Of a DNA stretch of 64,000 nt, positions 24,443 through 33,117 are shown one piece after another (position 1 is the first letter of the stretch; the number at the start of each line of letters is the position of its first letter). The position numbers and the translations under genes are program-made. The stretch spans positions 1,178,001 to 1,242,000 of the forward strand of contig NZ_JABRWH010000001.1 of the NCBI RefSeq assembly GCF_013248975.1, written 5' to 3'. Below the pieces are notes generated by a model, which saw nothing but the letters and a program-made list of their open reading frames with translations, was not told the origin of the DNA and made no database searches. The DNA is from Neobacillus endophyticus (lineage in GTDB: Bacteria; Bacillota; Bacilli; Bacillales; Cytobacillaceae).

Positions 24443-26038
24443 ATGATGAAAACATTTCGAAAGATAAAGCCTTTGAAAAAAGCCATTCAAGAACTGGAGC
24501 GTAGCAGCGAACTTCCTCCTAATGTTCAAGATGGAGTGCTCCATACGTCCCTAACCGAAAATGAACAGGCTTTAAAACAAATTTTTGAAAATTGCTCTGA
24601 CATTGTTTTCCGAACTATTATCATCAATGAACAAGCCAAAATGCTTCTCGTTTATGTCGATGGTTTAGTGGAGATGAAGACGTTAGACCAAGTTTTAATA
24701 AAACCTATGATGTTTGAAGGTATGCCTAATGGATTAAAGGATGCAGGGTCAGTAGGAAAAATTGTTCAAGACAGGCTTATTGCCTTTTCGAAGGTAGATG
24801 CTTATTCTACGATTCATGAGGTCATTCAGGGGATTTTGAAAGCGAATCTTGCCGTTCTAGTGGAAGGAGAAAGTCAGGCACTTCTTGCTGATATAAAAGG
24901 GTTTGAGAAACGAAGTATTGAAGAACCTAGTGCTGAGCTTGTTGTTCGCGGCCCACGGGACGGATTTACAGAAACCCTCAGAGTCAATACAAATCTTGTC
25001 CGGCGAAGAATTAGGAGCCCAAGACTAAAGATGGAATCCGCTTCGATCGGGGATTTATCGCAGACTGATGTGGTGATTGCCTACATAGAAGGAATTGTTC
25101 AAGATCCAGTTTTGGAGGAAGTACGTCAAAGGGTGCTGCGAATTCAAATAGATGGTGTTTTAGAATCTGCTTTTATTGAAGAGTTTATCGAGGACATGCC
25201 TTTTTCTCCTTTCCCCCAAATTCAGAATACCGAGCGGCCGGATGTTGTGTGCGCCAGTCTATTAGAAGGGAAAGTCGCCATCTTCGTGGACAACACTCCT
25301 TTCGTTCTTATTGCTCCCATGACATTTTGGACAGGGGTGTTAGCGGCAGAGGATTATTATGAACGTGCTCTTTATACAACCTTTATTCGATGGATTCGTT
25401 TTGTATTAATTAATATTTCATTATTTCTTCCTTCTCTTTATGTTGCCATAACAACCTATCATCCGCAATTGATCCCGACAAGCTTATTAATCAGTGTCGC
25501 AGCTGCACGGGAAGGCATTCCATTTCCTGCGGTAGTAGAAGCACTAATGATGGAATTTTTATTTGAAGGTTTGCGGGAAGCGGGTGTTCGATTGCCAAAG
25601 CCCATTGGATCTGCCGTCAGTATCGTGGGGGCGCTTGTCATTGGACAGGCCGCCGTTGAAGCAGGCATTATATCAGCCCCTATGGTCATTATCGTAGCTA
25701 CCACTGGTATTGCGTCGTTTTCTTTTCCACGCTACAACCTTGGTACAGCCTATCGGATGCTTCGCTTTCCAATGCTGTTTTTGGCAGGAATGCTGGGACT
25801 TTACGGTGTTGCCTGTGGAGCTCTTGCCATTATCATTCATTTAACAAACATTCGTTCTTTTGGAATTCCATACTTAAGTCCAATTGCTCCGCAGATTCCT
25901 CGCGGCCTAAAAGATGTATTAATCCGATCACCTAGGTGGAACATGACACACAGACCTAAATTGATAGTTGGAGAAGAGAAAGAGCGCATTCCAGAGGGAC
26001 AACAGCCCGGTCCGAGAAAAGGAGGACTGAATGAATGA
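24443..26038 (+). CDS. gerKA: Spore germinant receptor subunit A (GerA family)
   Basis: A 531-residue protein with the GerA-family layout: an N-terminal cytoplasmic soluble part (~1-290), then about five or six membrane helices (DYYERALYTTFIRWIRFVLINISLFLPSLYVAITTYHP, AAREGIPFPAVVEALMMEFLFEGLREAGVRLPKPIGSAVSIVGALVIGQAAVEAGIISAPMVIIVATTGIASF, and MLRFPMLFLAGMLGLYGVACGALAIIIHL), ending with a basic Pro-rich tail. The start is the ATG at 24443 (GGGAGATCGT before). It is the first gene of an A-C-B operon, the order of gerK, hence the symbol only as a positional suggestion. In the spore inner membrane it binds germinant and signals release of ions. Confidence 0.93.
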   Translation: MMKTFRKIKPLKKAIQELERSSELPPNVQDGVLHTSLTENEQALKQIFENCSDIVFRTIIINEQAKMLLVYVDGLVEMKTLDQVLIKPMMFEGMPNGLKDAGSVGKIVQDRLIAFSKVDAYSTIHEVIQGILKANLAVLVEGESQALLADIKGFEKRSIEEPSAELVVRGPRDGFTETLRVNTNLVRRRIRSPRLKMESASIGDLSQTDVVIAYIEGIVQDPVLEEVRQRVLRIQIDGVLESAFIEEFIEDMPFSPFPQIQNTERPDVVCASLLEGKVAIFVDNTPFVLIAPMTFWTGVLAAEDYYERALYTTFIRWIRFVLINISLFLPSLYVAITTYHPQLIPTSLLISVAAAREGIPFPAVVEALMMEFLFEGLREAGVRLPKPIGSAVSIVGALVIGQAAVEAGIISAPMVIIVATTGIASFSFPRYNLGTAYRMLRFPMLFLAGMLGLYGVACGALAIIIHLTNIRSFGIPYLSPIAPQIPRGLKDVLIRSPRWNMTHRPKLIVGEEKERIPEGQQPGPRKGGLNE

Positions 26039-27204
26039 GCCGAAACAAGACACTATTCATGATAATGGTCATTGCTTTGTTCTTCTTGTCTGGCTGCTGG
26101 GATCGGAAAGAATTAAACGATCTTGCCATAGAATTGGGCTGGGGACTCGATAAAGAAAAGAATAACCAGATTCGAATCACCGCCCAATTTATTATTCCTT
26201 CAAATGTTGGAACGAGTCAGACTGGAGGGGGAGGCGGAAAAGGAAAGTCATTTTTTATCGAAACAGGAACTGGAAAGGACACACTTGAAGCCGTACAAAA
26301 AATGCAGACGAAATTATCAAGAGAAGTTTTTCGGGGGCACCGCCGCGTGATTTTGTTAGGAGAAAAATTGGCCAAACAAGGTCTTGCGCCTATATTGGAT
26401 ACTTATAGCCGTGATCCTGAAATTCGCTTACGTGCCGATGCACTCATTGTGAAGGGCCATACGGCAAAGCAGTTTCTCGAAGCATCCTACCCGTTAGAAA
26501 GTATCCCAGCACTCGGGGCTCTGAAAGAACACATGCAAATAGGCGGAATGGGAGATACGTCCTTATTAAATTTTCTTAAGGCTGCTACAAGTGAGGGAAT
26601 TAATCCAACCTTGCCTGTAATTAACCTTACTGGTAGCTCCAAAGGATTTGAAGTTACAGGTATTGGAATTTTCAACAAAAACCTTCAGTTGATCGGGTTT
26701 TTAAATCCATCTGAACAAAAAATGTTTCTTTGGATTATCGATCGTTTAAACCAACATATACTTACTGCCAATATGCCACAAGGAACCGGCAATGCCGGTT
26801 TATTTTTAACAAAATTGAACAGAAAAATCAAACCCTCCATACAAGGCCGCACCATAAAATGTGATATTGTTCTTTCTGGTGAAGGAGTCATTCGGGAGAA
26901 CAATACGAAGTTAGATCTGACGCAAGCAAAAAATCTTACTCTTTTGGAACATGTTTTCGAAAAAGCAACCGAAAATCAAGCTTCCCAAACCCTTAAAAGG
27001 GTTCAGACACAATATGGAACAGATATATTTGGTATTGGTGAGGCGATTCATCAAAAATATCCCTCCCAATGGAAAGGATTAAAGAAAAATTGGGACAAGC
27101 AATTTCGAGAAGTGCAAATGTCTGTCCATGCCAGTCTGGTTATTCGGCGAGTGGGTCTGACAGGACCATCGATGCAATTAAATAACAGCGATATCAAGAA
27201 ATAA
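26035..27204 (+). CDS. gerKC: Spore germinant receptor subunit C lipoprotein (Ger(x)C family)
   Basis: A 389-residue lipoprotein. Its start overlaps the last codons of the A subunit (ATGA overlap at 26035-26038). The lipobox FLSGCWDRKELNDLAIELGWGLDKEK is the family hallmark: Cys ~21 anchored, followed by WDRKELN. The C-terminal half includes the KGFEVTGIGIFNKNLQLIG and FREVQMSVHASLVIRRVG motifs of the Ger(x)C domain. It anchors on the outer face of the spore inner membrane and assembles with the A and B subunits. It is processed by Lgt. Family call is firm; the gene symbol follows the A-C-B order. Confidence 0.93.
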   Translation: MSRNKTLFMIMVIALFFLSGCWDRKELNDLAIELGWGLDKEKNNQIRITAQFIIPSNVGTSQTGGGGGKGKSFFIETGTGKDTLEAVQKMQTKLSREVFRGHRRVILLGEKLAKQGLAPILDTYSRDPEIRLRADALIVKGHTAKQFLEASYPLESIPALGALKEHMQIGGMGDTSLLNFLKAATSEGINPTLPVINLTGSSKGFEVTGIGIFNKNLQLIGFLNPSEQKMFLWIIDRLNQHILTANMPQGTGNAGLFLTKLNRKIKPSIQGRTIKCDIVLSGEGVIRENNTKLDLTQAKNLTLLEHVFEKATENQASQTLKRVQTQYGTDIFGIGEAIHQKYPSQWKGLKKNWDKQFREVQMSVHASLVIRRVGLTGPSMQLNNSDIKK

Positions 27205-27219
27205 GGAGCTATATGGATT

Positions 27220-28329
27220 GTGCGAAATTCAATGAAGATCTCTGGCACGCAAATCTTTTGGATGCTGTTTACATTAGAAGTGGGGAATTCTTTGCTTCTA
27301 ACCATATCTTCTACGATCCGTGTAGCAAAACAAGATGCATGGATCTCGATGATGATTGCCGGAATTGCTGGGATTGCCATCTCCTTACTGGCCACTTCCG
27401 TAAGTTCTCTATATCCGGGACAAACTATAATTGAATATAGTCAAACAATACTCGGCAAATGGCCCGGAAAATTGATTATGATTCCTTTTTTCATCCAATG
27501 GTATTCAGTCATCGGTTTAATCGTTCGTGAATTCGGGGATTTCATTATTACGGCGTTGTTTCAACAGACTCCTTTATGGGTCATTGTATTCACTGTGATG
27601 TTATTGCTTGTTTTAATTATTTACCAAGGAGGAATTGAAGGGATTGGACGCTTAAGTGAAATCGTTGGTCCTATGGTACTTTTGATGGTCACCGTCTTAA
27701 TATTTTTAGATATAAAAGATATGGATTGGCATCAAATGCTTCCCATTTACCAAGATTCTGGATTATCGGTTATTCTTAAAGCTTCCTACACTCCAATGGC
27801 CTCGTTTTTTGGTGAGTCTGTGATGATGACGATGTTCGTTTACTTTATGGATCAACCTAACCAAGCTTCATCGCGGGCAATGTGGGGAATCGGAACGGCC
27901 GTCTTCATGGTCACGATCGGAACATTGGCAGTGATTTTCACATTCGGCCCAGCACTGCCTTCCAGTCTGCTATATCCTTTTTATGAATTAAGCCGGTACA
28001 TTTCCGTCATGGAGTTTATTCAAAATGTTGATATTCTCATTGTGATCATCTGGTATTTCAGTATCTTTGTGAAGTTGGCTTTATATATGTTTATTGCTAG
28101 TTATGGAACGGCCCAATGGTTTCATTTGAAGGATTGGCGCAAAGTGGCATGGTTTCTTGCTCCTATATCCTTCATAGTGGCTATGTCGATTAAAAATATT
28201 AACATCTTCGCTCAATACTATGACAAGTTCTTTTGGCTGCCCTATGTCTTTCCCATCAACATGATTGGGATCCCTTTACTTTTGTTGATTGTTGGCTGGG
28301 TTCGAAAAAAATATGCGATGACTTCCTAA
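27220..28329 (+). CDS. gerKB: Spore germinant receptor subunit B (GerAB/ArcD/ProY family)
   Basis: A 369-residue protein of ten membrane helices in the amino acid-polyamine-organocation-like GerB family. The N-terminus reads SMKISGTQIFWMLFTLEVGNSLLLTISSTIR and the C-terminus ends in KKYAMTS. I place the start at GTG 27220; the ATG at 27213 has a better-placed AAGGAG but is out of frame and reads only ~73 codons. The in-frame ATG at 27232 is an alternative. It is the last cistron of the operon. Expected role: transmembrane subunit of the germinant receptor, probably binding amino acid-like germinant or conducting ions. Confidence 0.92.
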   Translation: MRNSMKISGTQIFWMLFTLEVGNSLLLTISSTIRVAKQDAWISMMIAGIAGIAISLLATSVSSLYPGQTIIEYSQTILGKWPGKLIMIPFFIQWYSVIGLIVREFGDFIITALFQQTPLWVIVFTVMLLLVLIIYQGGIEGIGRLSEIVGPMVLLMVTVLIFLDIKDMDWHQMLPIYQDSGLSVILKASYTPMASFFGESVMMTMFVYFMDQPNQASSRAMWGIGTAVFMVTIGTLAVIFTFGPALPSSLLYPFYELSRYISVMEFIQNVDILIVIIWYFSIFVKLALYMFIASYGTAQWFHLKDWRKVAWFLAPISFIVAMSIKNINIFAQYYDKFFWLPYVFPINMIGIPLLLLIVGWVRKKYAMTS

Positions 28330-28341
28330 CTAGTTGTAGCT

Positions 28342-28373
28342 GCCTCCGGAAAGATTTCGGGGGCTCTTCTTTT
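28342..28373 (+). terminator. Terminator of the ger operon
   Basis: GCCTCCG (28342-28348) pairs with CGGGGGC (28358-28364) with one G-U, followed by TCTTCTTTTA. Confidence 0.8.
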
Positions 28374-28722
28374 ATACACAAGATCTATTCATGCTTCCAG
28401 CCAAAAAATGGCACTTGAACAACTAATGATTAGGTCTATATTTATTGCTTCCAGGCAATTTCTTAATGTTGTTCCAGTCTGCAATACCAAAGTTGACACA
28501 GACTGCAAAGTAAGATGGGTGTTTTGGACTGATCTCTTATTTACCCTTATCAGTCTGGCTTCGAATTACATTTGTTCTCTACGACTATCTCTGCTATTCT
28601 TTCTATCAGAAAAAGATCATTAAAACTTTGTATCTTAAAGGAAAACAAGTCTGGTTGATTTAAATCAAAAGCTAATTCATACTGAAATTATAGAAATGAT
28701 TAGCAAAGAATAGGGGAGAAAC
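28374..28722. other. Intergenic region after the ger operon
   Basis: About 350 bases without a gene I recognise. A short plus-strand frame (28408-28623) has no ribosome binding site or plausible domain. The right side contains the ribosome binding site (AGGGGAGAAAC) of the YdjM-like gene. Confidence 0.4.
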
Positions 28723-29199
28723 ATGGAAGGTAAAACACATATTGTTGGGGGCTTAGCAGCTGGCGCTCTATATTTAAACTTGGGAGGAACCGTTGGCCAT
28801 GAAGCTCTTTTTTTTGGTAGTTTAGCTTTGGGTGCTTTAATACCGGATATCGACCACACCGGTTCAACTATAGGCCGAAAGATACCGTTGATTGATAATA
28901 TAGTTAGTACAGTATTCGGTCATCGTTCCTTTACTCATAGTCTTTTGTTTTTAGTTTTAGCATTCTTCTTATTTCAGCAGACTTCCTGGCCTAAAGATAT
29001 TGAATTAGGGATCTTGCTGGGAATGTTCAGTCATATGATCCTGGATATGCTCACAAAACAGGGAATTAAGTTTTTATGGCCTTTAAAAATCCATATAGGT
29101 ATACCTGGTGGAATTCGTACTGGCGGTGCAATTGAACAAGGATTTTTTACCGTGTTAGTCGTTTATCTTTGTTATGTAGGTTATCATATTTATCTATAA
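28723..29199 (+). CDS. YdjM/DUF457-family membrane metal-dependent hydrolase
   Basis: A 158-residue protein with four membrane helices. The motifs of the LexA-induced YdjM/DUF457 family are visible: TH at the start (MEGKTHIVGGLAAGAL), PDIDH (residues ~43-47) and GHRSFTHSL (~66-74), the His/Asp residues thought to bind a metal. The C-terminal part is a further helix pair. The start ATG has AGGGGAG nine bases upstream. It is monocistronic with a perfect terminator. Substrate unknown; the family name comes from motif similarity only. Confidence 0.85.
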   Translation: MEGKTHIVGGLAAGALYLNLGGTVGHEALFFGSLALGALIPDIDHTGSTIGRKIPLIDNIVSTVFGHRSFTHSLLFLVLAFFLFQQTSWPKDIELGILLGMFSHMILDMLTKQGIKFLWPLKIHIGIPGGIRTGGAIEQGFFTVLVVYLCYVGYHIYL

Positions 29200-29296
29200 A
29201 CCCGAAGGAAAATTATATAGGGAATATCAGACTTCTTTTCATTCGTTGGTCACGATTTTCATCCTGTATATTGAAACCATACCGGTGCACTTAAAG

Positions 29297-29323
29297 AAGG
29301 CAAGCCAATTACTTGCCTTTTTT
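29297..29323 (+). terminator. Terminator after the YdjM-like gene
   Basis: AAGGCAAG (29297-29304) and CTTGCCTT (29312-29319) form a perfect stem with a 7-base loop, followed by TTTTT. Confidence 0.9.
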
Positions 29324-29485
29324 CTATAGGGTTTTCTATTAATTTAGAACTCTAGCCTTATTTTGTAGAGTTTCCCCCTTGATCCCCATACACAACCTTG
29401 TCCAACAATTCTAGTTTTACTAAATTATCTTCTCCATTAAGATGTGGTATGTTTATTTTACAGTAAATATTCATGGGGGTAACTA

Positions 29486-30433
29486 ATGAACAAAACAGAT
29501 CGTTTGTTAGCCATCGTGCTGGAGCTGCAACGTAAAGAGGTTGTACGGGCCGAAGATTTGGCAACCCTATTTGAAATTAGCGTGCGGACCATCTACCGCG
29601 ACATCCAGGCGCTGAGTGAAGCGGGCGTGCCGATCATAGGAGCCCCCGGGACAGGATATTCCCTGATGAAAGGCTATTTCCTGCCGCCAATCAGTTTCAC
29701 GGTACCAGAAGCTGTGAGCTTGCTGATTGGAACGGACTTTATCGAACAAAGATTTGATGATGAGTATCGCATCAATGCTCAAGGTGCCCGTGGCAAAATT
29801 GAAGCCATTCTACCAGAGAATGTACGCAATGAAACATCTCGTATACGCAAGGCTTTGCGTTTGCTCACTTCTGACATACAGGTTAAGCAGTCAAAAGAAA
29901 AAGAATATCTAGAAAAGATCCGCCGAGCGATATTAGACGAGAGAAAGATCAGCTTTCATTATGCAAAAAGATTTGCAGATTCCGAGGGGAATCGCCATAG
30001 TGTTCGTACCGTTGCTCCCTATGGATTAGTGCTCGTTCAAGGATCATGGATGCTCGTTGCCCGATGTGATCTGCGCCAAGACATTCGCCATTTCCGGTTG
30101 TCCCGAATGACGGAACTTATCGATCTGGGAGAACGATTCGAACTGCCAAGGCATTTTAACTTAAAAGAATATACCCCTCCTGATGATCGACACTTGCTAG
30201 TTCGCCTTTTATTTAACCATGATATCGCAGATAAGGTGAAAGAATCGAACTATCATTACATAGAGGATATGGAAGAGCATCCAGATGGATTGCATGTGGT
30301 CTTACGTGTTCGTCAACTTGAAGAATTGTTACAATGGGTGCTTGGCTGGGGAGCGGATGTGATGGTATTGGAGCCAGAATCATTTCGAAATCGGATTCGT
30401 GAGGAAGCCCAAAAAATGTTTAGACGCTACTGA
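29486..30433 (+). CDS. YafY/DeoR-type HTH regulator with WYL domain
   Basis: A 315-residue regulator. Residues 1-65 are a DeoR-like HTH: MNKTDRLLAIVLELQRKEVVRAEDLATLFEISVRTIYRDIQALSEAGVPIIGAPGTGYSL. Residues ~135-220 hold the WYL domain; here the signature is RRAILDERKISFHYAKR...VRTVAPYGLVLVQGSWMLVARCDLRQDIRHFRLSRM, which has W-x-L rather than the exact W-Y-L. The WCX C-terminal extension follows. WYL domains bind nucleic-acid-like or small ligands to control the HTH. The gene has GGGGGT before its ATG and shares its 3' end with a terminator. Its target may be the VOC gene downstream. Confidence 0.9.
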   Translation: MNKTDRLLAIVLELQRKEVVRAEDLATLFEISVRTIYRDIQALSEAGVPIIGAPGTGYSLMKGYFLPPISFTVPEAVSLLIGTDFIEQRFDDEYRINAQGARGKIEAILPENVRNETSRIRKALRLLTSDIQVKQSKEKEYLEKIRRAILDERKISFHYAKRFADSEGNRHSVRTVAPYGLVLVQGSWMLVARCDLRQDIRHFRLSRMTELIDLGERFELPRHFNLKEYTPPDDRHLLVRLLFNHDIADKVKESNYHYIEDMEEHPDGLHVVLRVRQLEELLQWVLGWGADVMVLEPESFRNRIREEAQKMFRRY

Positions 30434-30459
30434 CATACTGTTGTCAGTAGCGTCGTTTT
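30423..30459 (+). terminator. Terminator overlapping the 3' coding end of the WYL gene
   Basis: GACGCTACTGACA (30423-30435) and TGTCAGTAGCGTC (30442-30454) form a perfect 13-bp stem with a 6-base loop, then GTTTTAT. The left arm includes the last codons and the TGA stop (30431-30433). Confidence 0.9.
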
Positions 30460-30486
30460 ATAATCGGAGTAAATAAACATAAAGGG

Positions 30487-30594
30487 GTGAGGGATACATA
30501 CGAAAATGTCCTGATTCAGTTTGGGCATACCGCCATTGAACGTCCACAGGAATTAATTCATTTCACTATGGATCAATTGAGCAACAGCCAGTAG
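30487..30594 (+). pseudogene. Short coding remnant, C-terminal fragment of an unknown protein
   Basis: An in-frame stretch of 35 codons (VRDTYENVLIQFGHTAIE RP-type sequence) ends in TAG at 30592-30594 and has protein-like codon use, but no proper start or family motif. It lies directly after the WYL regulator. Probably the end of a decayed neighbour gene; identity not recognised. Confidence 0.35.
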
Positions 30595-30665
30595 AACCAA
30601 ATGGTTCAGTTTCTGATTAAATCGGGCCTTTACGGAAACTTCACTGGTTCAGGCCCAAAATGATT

Positions 30666-30683
30666 TGATACGATATTGTATCA
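30666..30683. promoter_or_regulatory. Inverted repeat TGATAC-N6-GTATCA, candidate operator
   Basis: TGATAC (30666-30671) and GTATCA (30678-30683) frame a 6-base spacer, giving an 18-bp site 27 bases upstream of the VOC gene start. It is well placed for a regulator-binding site; the WYL protein is a possible binder but nothing proves this. Confidence 0.5.
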
Positions 30684-30709
30684 TTTTATTAAAGGAAGGA
30701 TGTTATCTC

Positions 30710-31114
30710 ATGAATTTTGCATCTGTACGCATCATTACCGACGACGTGGATCGTCTTGTAAAGTTCTATGAAAAAGTCTTGGGTGTTTCAGCGGAACGCC
30801 CCGCGCCAGTCTTTGCCGAATTCATTATTCCATCGTGCACCCTTGCGATCGGCCACTCGGAGACGGTGCCCCTGTTTGGCGCTGGATCGGCAGTGGCAGC
30901 CGACAATCACACTGTCATCATCGAGTTCCGCGTCCACAATGTCGATGCCGAATATGAGCGCTTGAAACCATTTGTCGACGAGTGGGTAAAGGAACCGACC
31001 ACGATGCCGTGGGGAAACCGTGCTGTGCTGTTCCGTGATCCCGACGGAAACCTCGTTAACCTCTTCCAGCCAGTGACCGAAGAAGCTATCAAACGGTTCA
31101 GCGGAAGGGGTTGA
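30710..31114 (+). CDS. VOC/glyoxalase-bleomycin resistance family protein
   Basis: A 134-residue single-module VOC protein. I place the start at ATG 30710, with AAAGGAAGG upstream; a longer upstream frame has no site. The beta-alpha-beta-beta-beta pattern shows in MNFASVRIITDDVDRLVKFYEKVLGV and in the C-terminal GNRAVLFRDPDGNLVNLFQP. Such proteins may be thiol transferases, antibiotic-resistance proteins or dioxygenases; the substrate cannot be assigned. Its codons and composition are clearly more GC-rich than the neighbours (for example GTCGACGAGTGGGTAAAG), a sign of recent acquisition. It follows a WYL regulator and a candidate operator. Confidence 0.85.
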   Translation: MNFASVRIITDDVDRLVKFYEKVLGVSAERPAPVFAEFIIPSCTLAIGHSETVPLFGAGSAVAADNHTVIIEFRVHNVDAEYERLKPFVDEWVKEPTTMPWGNRAVLFRDPDGNLVNLFQPVTEEAIKRFSGRG

Positions 31115-31257
31115 AAGACAGTTGAAGTGGCTAAGACTACAATTATGTAAAGATTTACCTTAAAGTAAACAGGTGCGTTAGTGTAAGGACAATTCAGTGA
31201 TTTTGAGACATATCTTAGTTATTCCGAACGTCGTAATTGTAGAATAAACTTTAAATC

Positions 31258-31293
31258 AGCCGATCCCTTAAAAAATGAGGAATCGGCTTTTTA
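31258..31293 (+). terminator. Terminator after the VOC gene region
   Basis: AGCCGATCCCT and AGGAATCGGCT form a nearly perfect 11-bp stem, followed by TTTTT (31287-31292). Confidence 0.8.
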
Positions 31294-31718
31294 ATTACAG
31301 CTTAATATTTATCCCCTCTTAATGCGTCATTTCCGATGACCAAAAGACGTCATAAACAAAAAGTCACATGCCATCTTAAAATGACAGTTGAAAATTTTTC
31401 AACTTAAAATAAAGTTGGCTACAGTCATGTTGTTCAATAAAAGGTTATATAGTTGAGTGAAGGTTAGTTGCTAATAGGTTGTTTCATTAAAGGATTAAAA
31501 GAGCACTTTTAACTAACCTCATAAAAGTCTATTGACAGGTTAAATAATAATCTATATCATACTAACCATAAAACTATGATTAATACGGTTAGTTCAGACA
31601 AAGAGGTGAATGTTATGCAAAAAGTCAGCTTTCACTCATGAAATCGCTCTTGCGAAGGTGAAAGCAGCAGATTAAGTTAGCAAAAAAAATGACAAGTGAC
31701 TTAGGGGAGGAATAATAG
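31294..31718 (+). promoter_or_regulatory. Regulatory region upstream of bstA: sigma-A promoter and four GGTTAGT motifs
   Basis: TTGACA (31532-31537), a 17-base spacer and TATCAT (31555-31560) form a near-consensus sigma-A promoter. GGTTAGTT/AACTAACC elements occur at 31462-31469 (+), 31511-31518 (-), 31561-31567 (-) and 31588-31595 (+). The last two form an inverted repeat directly downstream of the -10, a typical repressor position. A few codons after 31615 (ATGCAAAAAGTC, behind AAAGAGGTG) run into a stop and seem to be a decayed reading frame. Confidence 0.6.
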
Positions 31719-32237
31719 ATGGATATAAAATACCCAATTGGAAAATTTGAATACAAAGGTGAGATGACTACCAGTGTTACAGATGATTGGATAAAAGAGA
31801 TTGAAGATTTACCAAAATTATTACAAGATGCTGTAAAAGACTTAGATAATGAACAGCTTGATACACCTTATCGTCCAGGCGGGTGGACTGTTCGACAAGT
31901 CATTCATCACCTTGCAGATAGTCATATGAATGCATACGTTCGCTTTAAATTGGCTCTAACAGAAGAAAAACCAGTAATAAAGCCATATGATGAAAAGAAG
32001 TGGGCGGAACTTAATGATAATAAATTACCAATTGATATTTCACTATCTCTGCTCGAATCATTACACAAACGCTGGACAACCCTTTTACGAAGTCTAAGTA
32101 GTGCTGATATAGAAAAGACATTTATCCACCCAGAATCAGGTGTAGTTTCAGTAGGTGTAAATATAGGTATTTACGCTTGGCACGGGCGGCATCATCTTGC
32201 ACATATTACTTCTTTGTGTAATCGTATGGGCTGGTAA
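31719..32237 (+). CDS. bstA: YfiT/BstA-family bacillithiol S-transferase (DinB fold)
   Basis: A 172-residue four-helix DinB-fold enzyme. Residues ~43-75 show [24 protein letters not shown], with the first metal His; the C-terminus has [22 protein letters not shown], with the remaining His ligands, and the C-terminal block is typical of YfiT/BstA. The YfiT family (BstA in B. subtilis) conjugates bacillithiol to electrophiles. The start has GGGGAGG seven bases upstream. Monocistronic, with a sigma-A-like promoter and operator-like repeats upstream and a perfect terminator downstream. Its identity as the bacillithiol transferase rests on family motifs, not on a substrate test. Confidence 0.9.
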   Translation: MDIKYPIGKFEYKGEMTTSVTDDWIKEIEDLPKLLQDAVKDLDNEQLDTPYRPGGWTVRQVIHHLADSHMNAYVRFKLALTEEKPVIKPYDEKKWAELNDNKLPIDISLSLLESLHKRWTTLLRSLSSADIEKTFIHPESGVVSVGVNIGIYAWHGRHHLAHITSLCNRMGW

Positions 32238-32277
32238 GATACTTTTTAAACAAGAATAAATAGTAAACACACAAATA

Positions 32278-32303
32278 ACACCGTGTAATTTCGGTGTTTT
32301 TTT
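32278..32303 (+). terminator. Terminator of bstA
   Basis: ACACCG (32278-32283) and CGGTGT (32292-32297) with an 8-base loop, followed by a TTTTTTT run. Confidence 0.85.
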
Positions 32304-32702
32304 GTTCCCAACTACTGCTTTATGGACCTTTGGTGCTTGATTTAACCAGGACGGCAGCCATAAAGCCTCTCCTCTTCTAAATTATGTAATGTTATGGATC
32401 ATGCAAAAAGGATAACCAATGAATTCAATGAACGTTTCGTATGGTTGATAAATTTCAGTTATATACGTGGGATATCTTCTATTATTTTCAAAAAAGTTTG
32501 TCAGATAATCTGACATAGTTGTTGAAAACAAAACACATATATGAATAAAATAGACATACTTAGAAGTTTTCCTGATATAGACCACCGCAATGATGATCGA
32601 TCTGGTTTTCATTCCTTTTTCAACATACTTAAGATTAAAATTCAGAGATAAAAAGAACAGATTTCCTTCATTACGAATAAAAAAGTAGAATGAGAGTGAA
32701 TC
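32304..32702. other. Intergenic region
   Basis: About 400 bases. A minus-strand open frame (32382-32612) exists but shows no defined domain and its AGGA site touches the start codon; I do not call it. Nothing else is recognised. Confidence 0.4.
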
Positions 32703-32846
32703 ATGGAAAAAAACCGAGTTATTTTTGAAGGTGAAGAGTATATTATTCTACACGAATATAGTTCTGGTTTCTTAGAAATCATGAAAGCTGGTTCCCCCTA
32801 CAGGGATATTAAGCTTGTTCATTTCTCTGAATTGAGCAGTAAGTAA
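32703..32846 (+). CDS. Small conserved-type protein, 47 residues
   Basis: A short plus-strand gene: ATG at 32703, stop TAA at 32844-32846, with a GAGAG site eight bases upstream. The product begins MEKNRVIFEGEEYIILHEYSSGFLEI and is hydrophilic with beta-strand character. Such small proteins are seen in Bacillus genomes, but I do not know a function. It faces a convergent small gene, with a shared terminator between them. Confidence 0.6.
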   Translation: MEKNRVIFEGEEYIILHEYSSGFLEIMKAGSPYRDIKLVHFSELSSK

Positions 32847-32859
32847 GGCATTTGAACCA

Positions 32860-32893
32860 AATAAAAAACCCTTATCAAAAAGATAGGGTTTAT
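32860..32893. terminator. Bidirectional terminator
   Basis: AACCCTTATC and GATAGGGTT form a stem (one bulge); there is an A-run on its left and a weaker T-run on its right. It serves the convergent small genes on both sides. Confidence 0.7.
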
Positions 32894-32898
32894 ATGGC

Positions 32899-33117
32899 TT
32901 ATCCAATACTTTGACGCTTTTTTTCTCTATTTCTCTGTAATTCGCTTTGTTTCCAAACATATTTTTTCATATACAACGTTAAAACATCCTCTACCGTTTT
33001 TCCATTCCTTTCAACGGCCTCTTGGAAACTGTCCCTAGTGCATTCGCAAATATCGATGCTAATTTGCACTATTTTGTCCTTCAAATCGTTTTTCTCTTTT
33101 ATTTGTTCTCTATCCAT
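32899..33117 (-). CDS. Small hypothetical protein, 72 residues
   Basis: A minus-strand gene starting at an ATG preceded by AAGGGGG seven bases upstream. The product is highly charged and helical (REQIKEKNDLKDKIVQISIDICECTRDSF, then RKNGK-type region) with a Cys-x-Cys-like pair (ICECTRD). No family recognised. Its strong ribosome binding site and terminator support that it is a real gene. Confidence 0.65.
   Translation of the reverse strand: MDREQIKEKNDLKDKIVQISIDICECTRDSFQEAVERNGKTVEDVLTLYMKKYVWKQSELQRNREKKRQSIG

Noticed and set aside
27213-27434. 73-codon frame with well placed AAGGAG and ATG before gerB
   Set aside because: Out of frame with the GerB protein and no known domain; it overlaps the start of the real gene.
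32382-32612. 76-codon minus-strand open frame
   Set aside because: Start site touches its AGGA sequence, no domain; composition like non-coding DNA.
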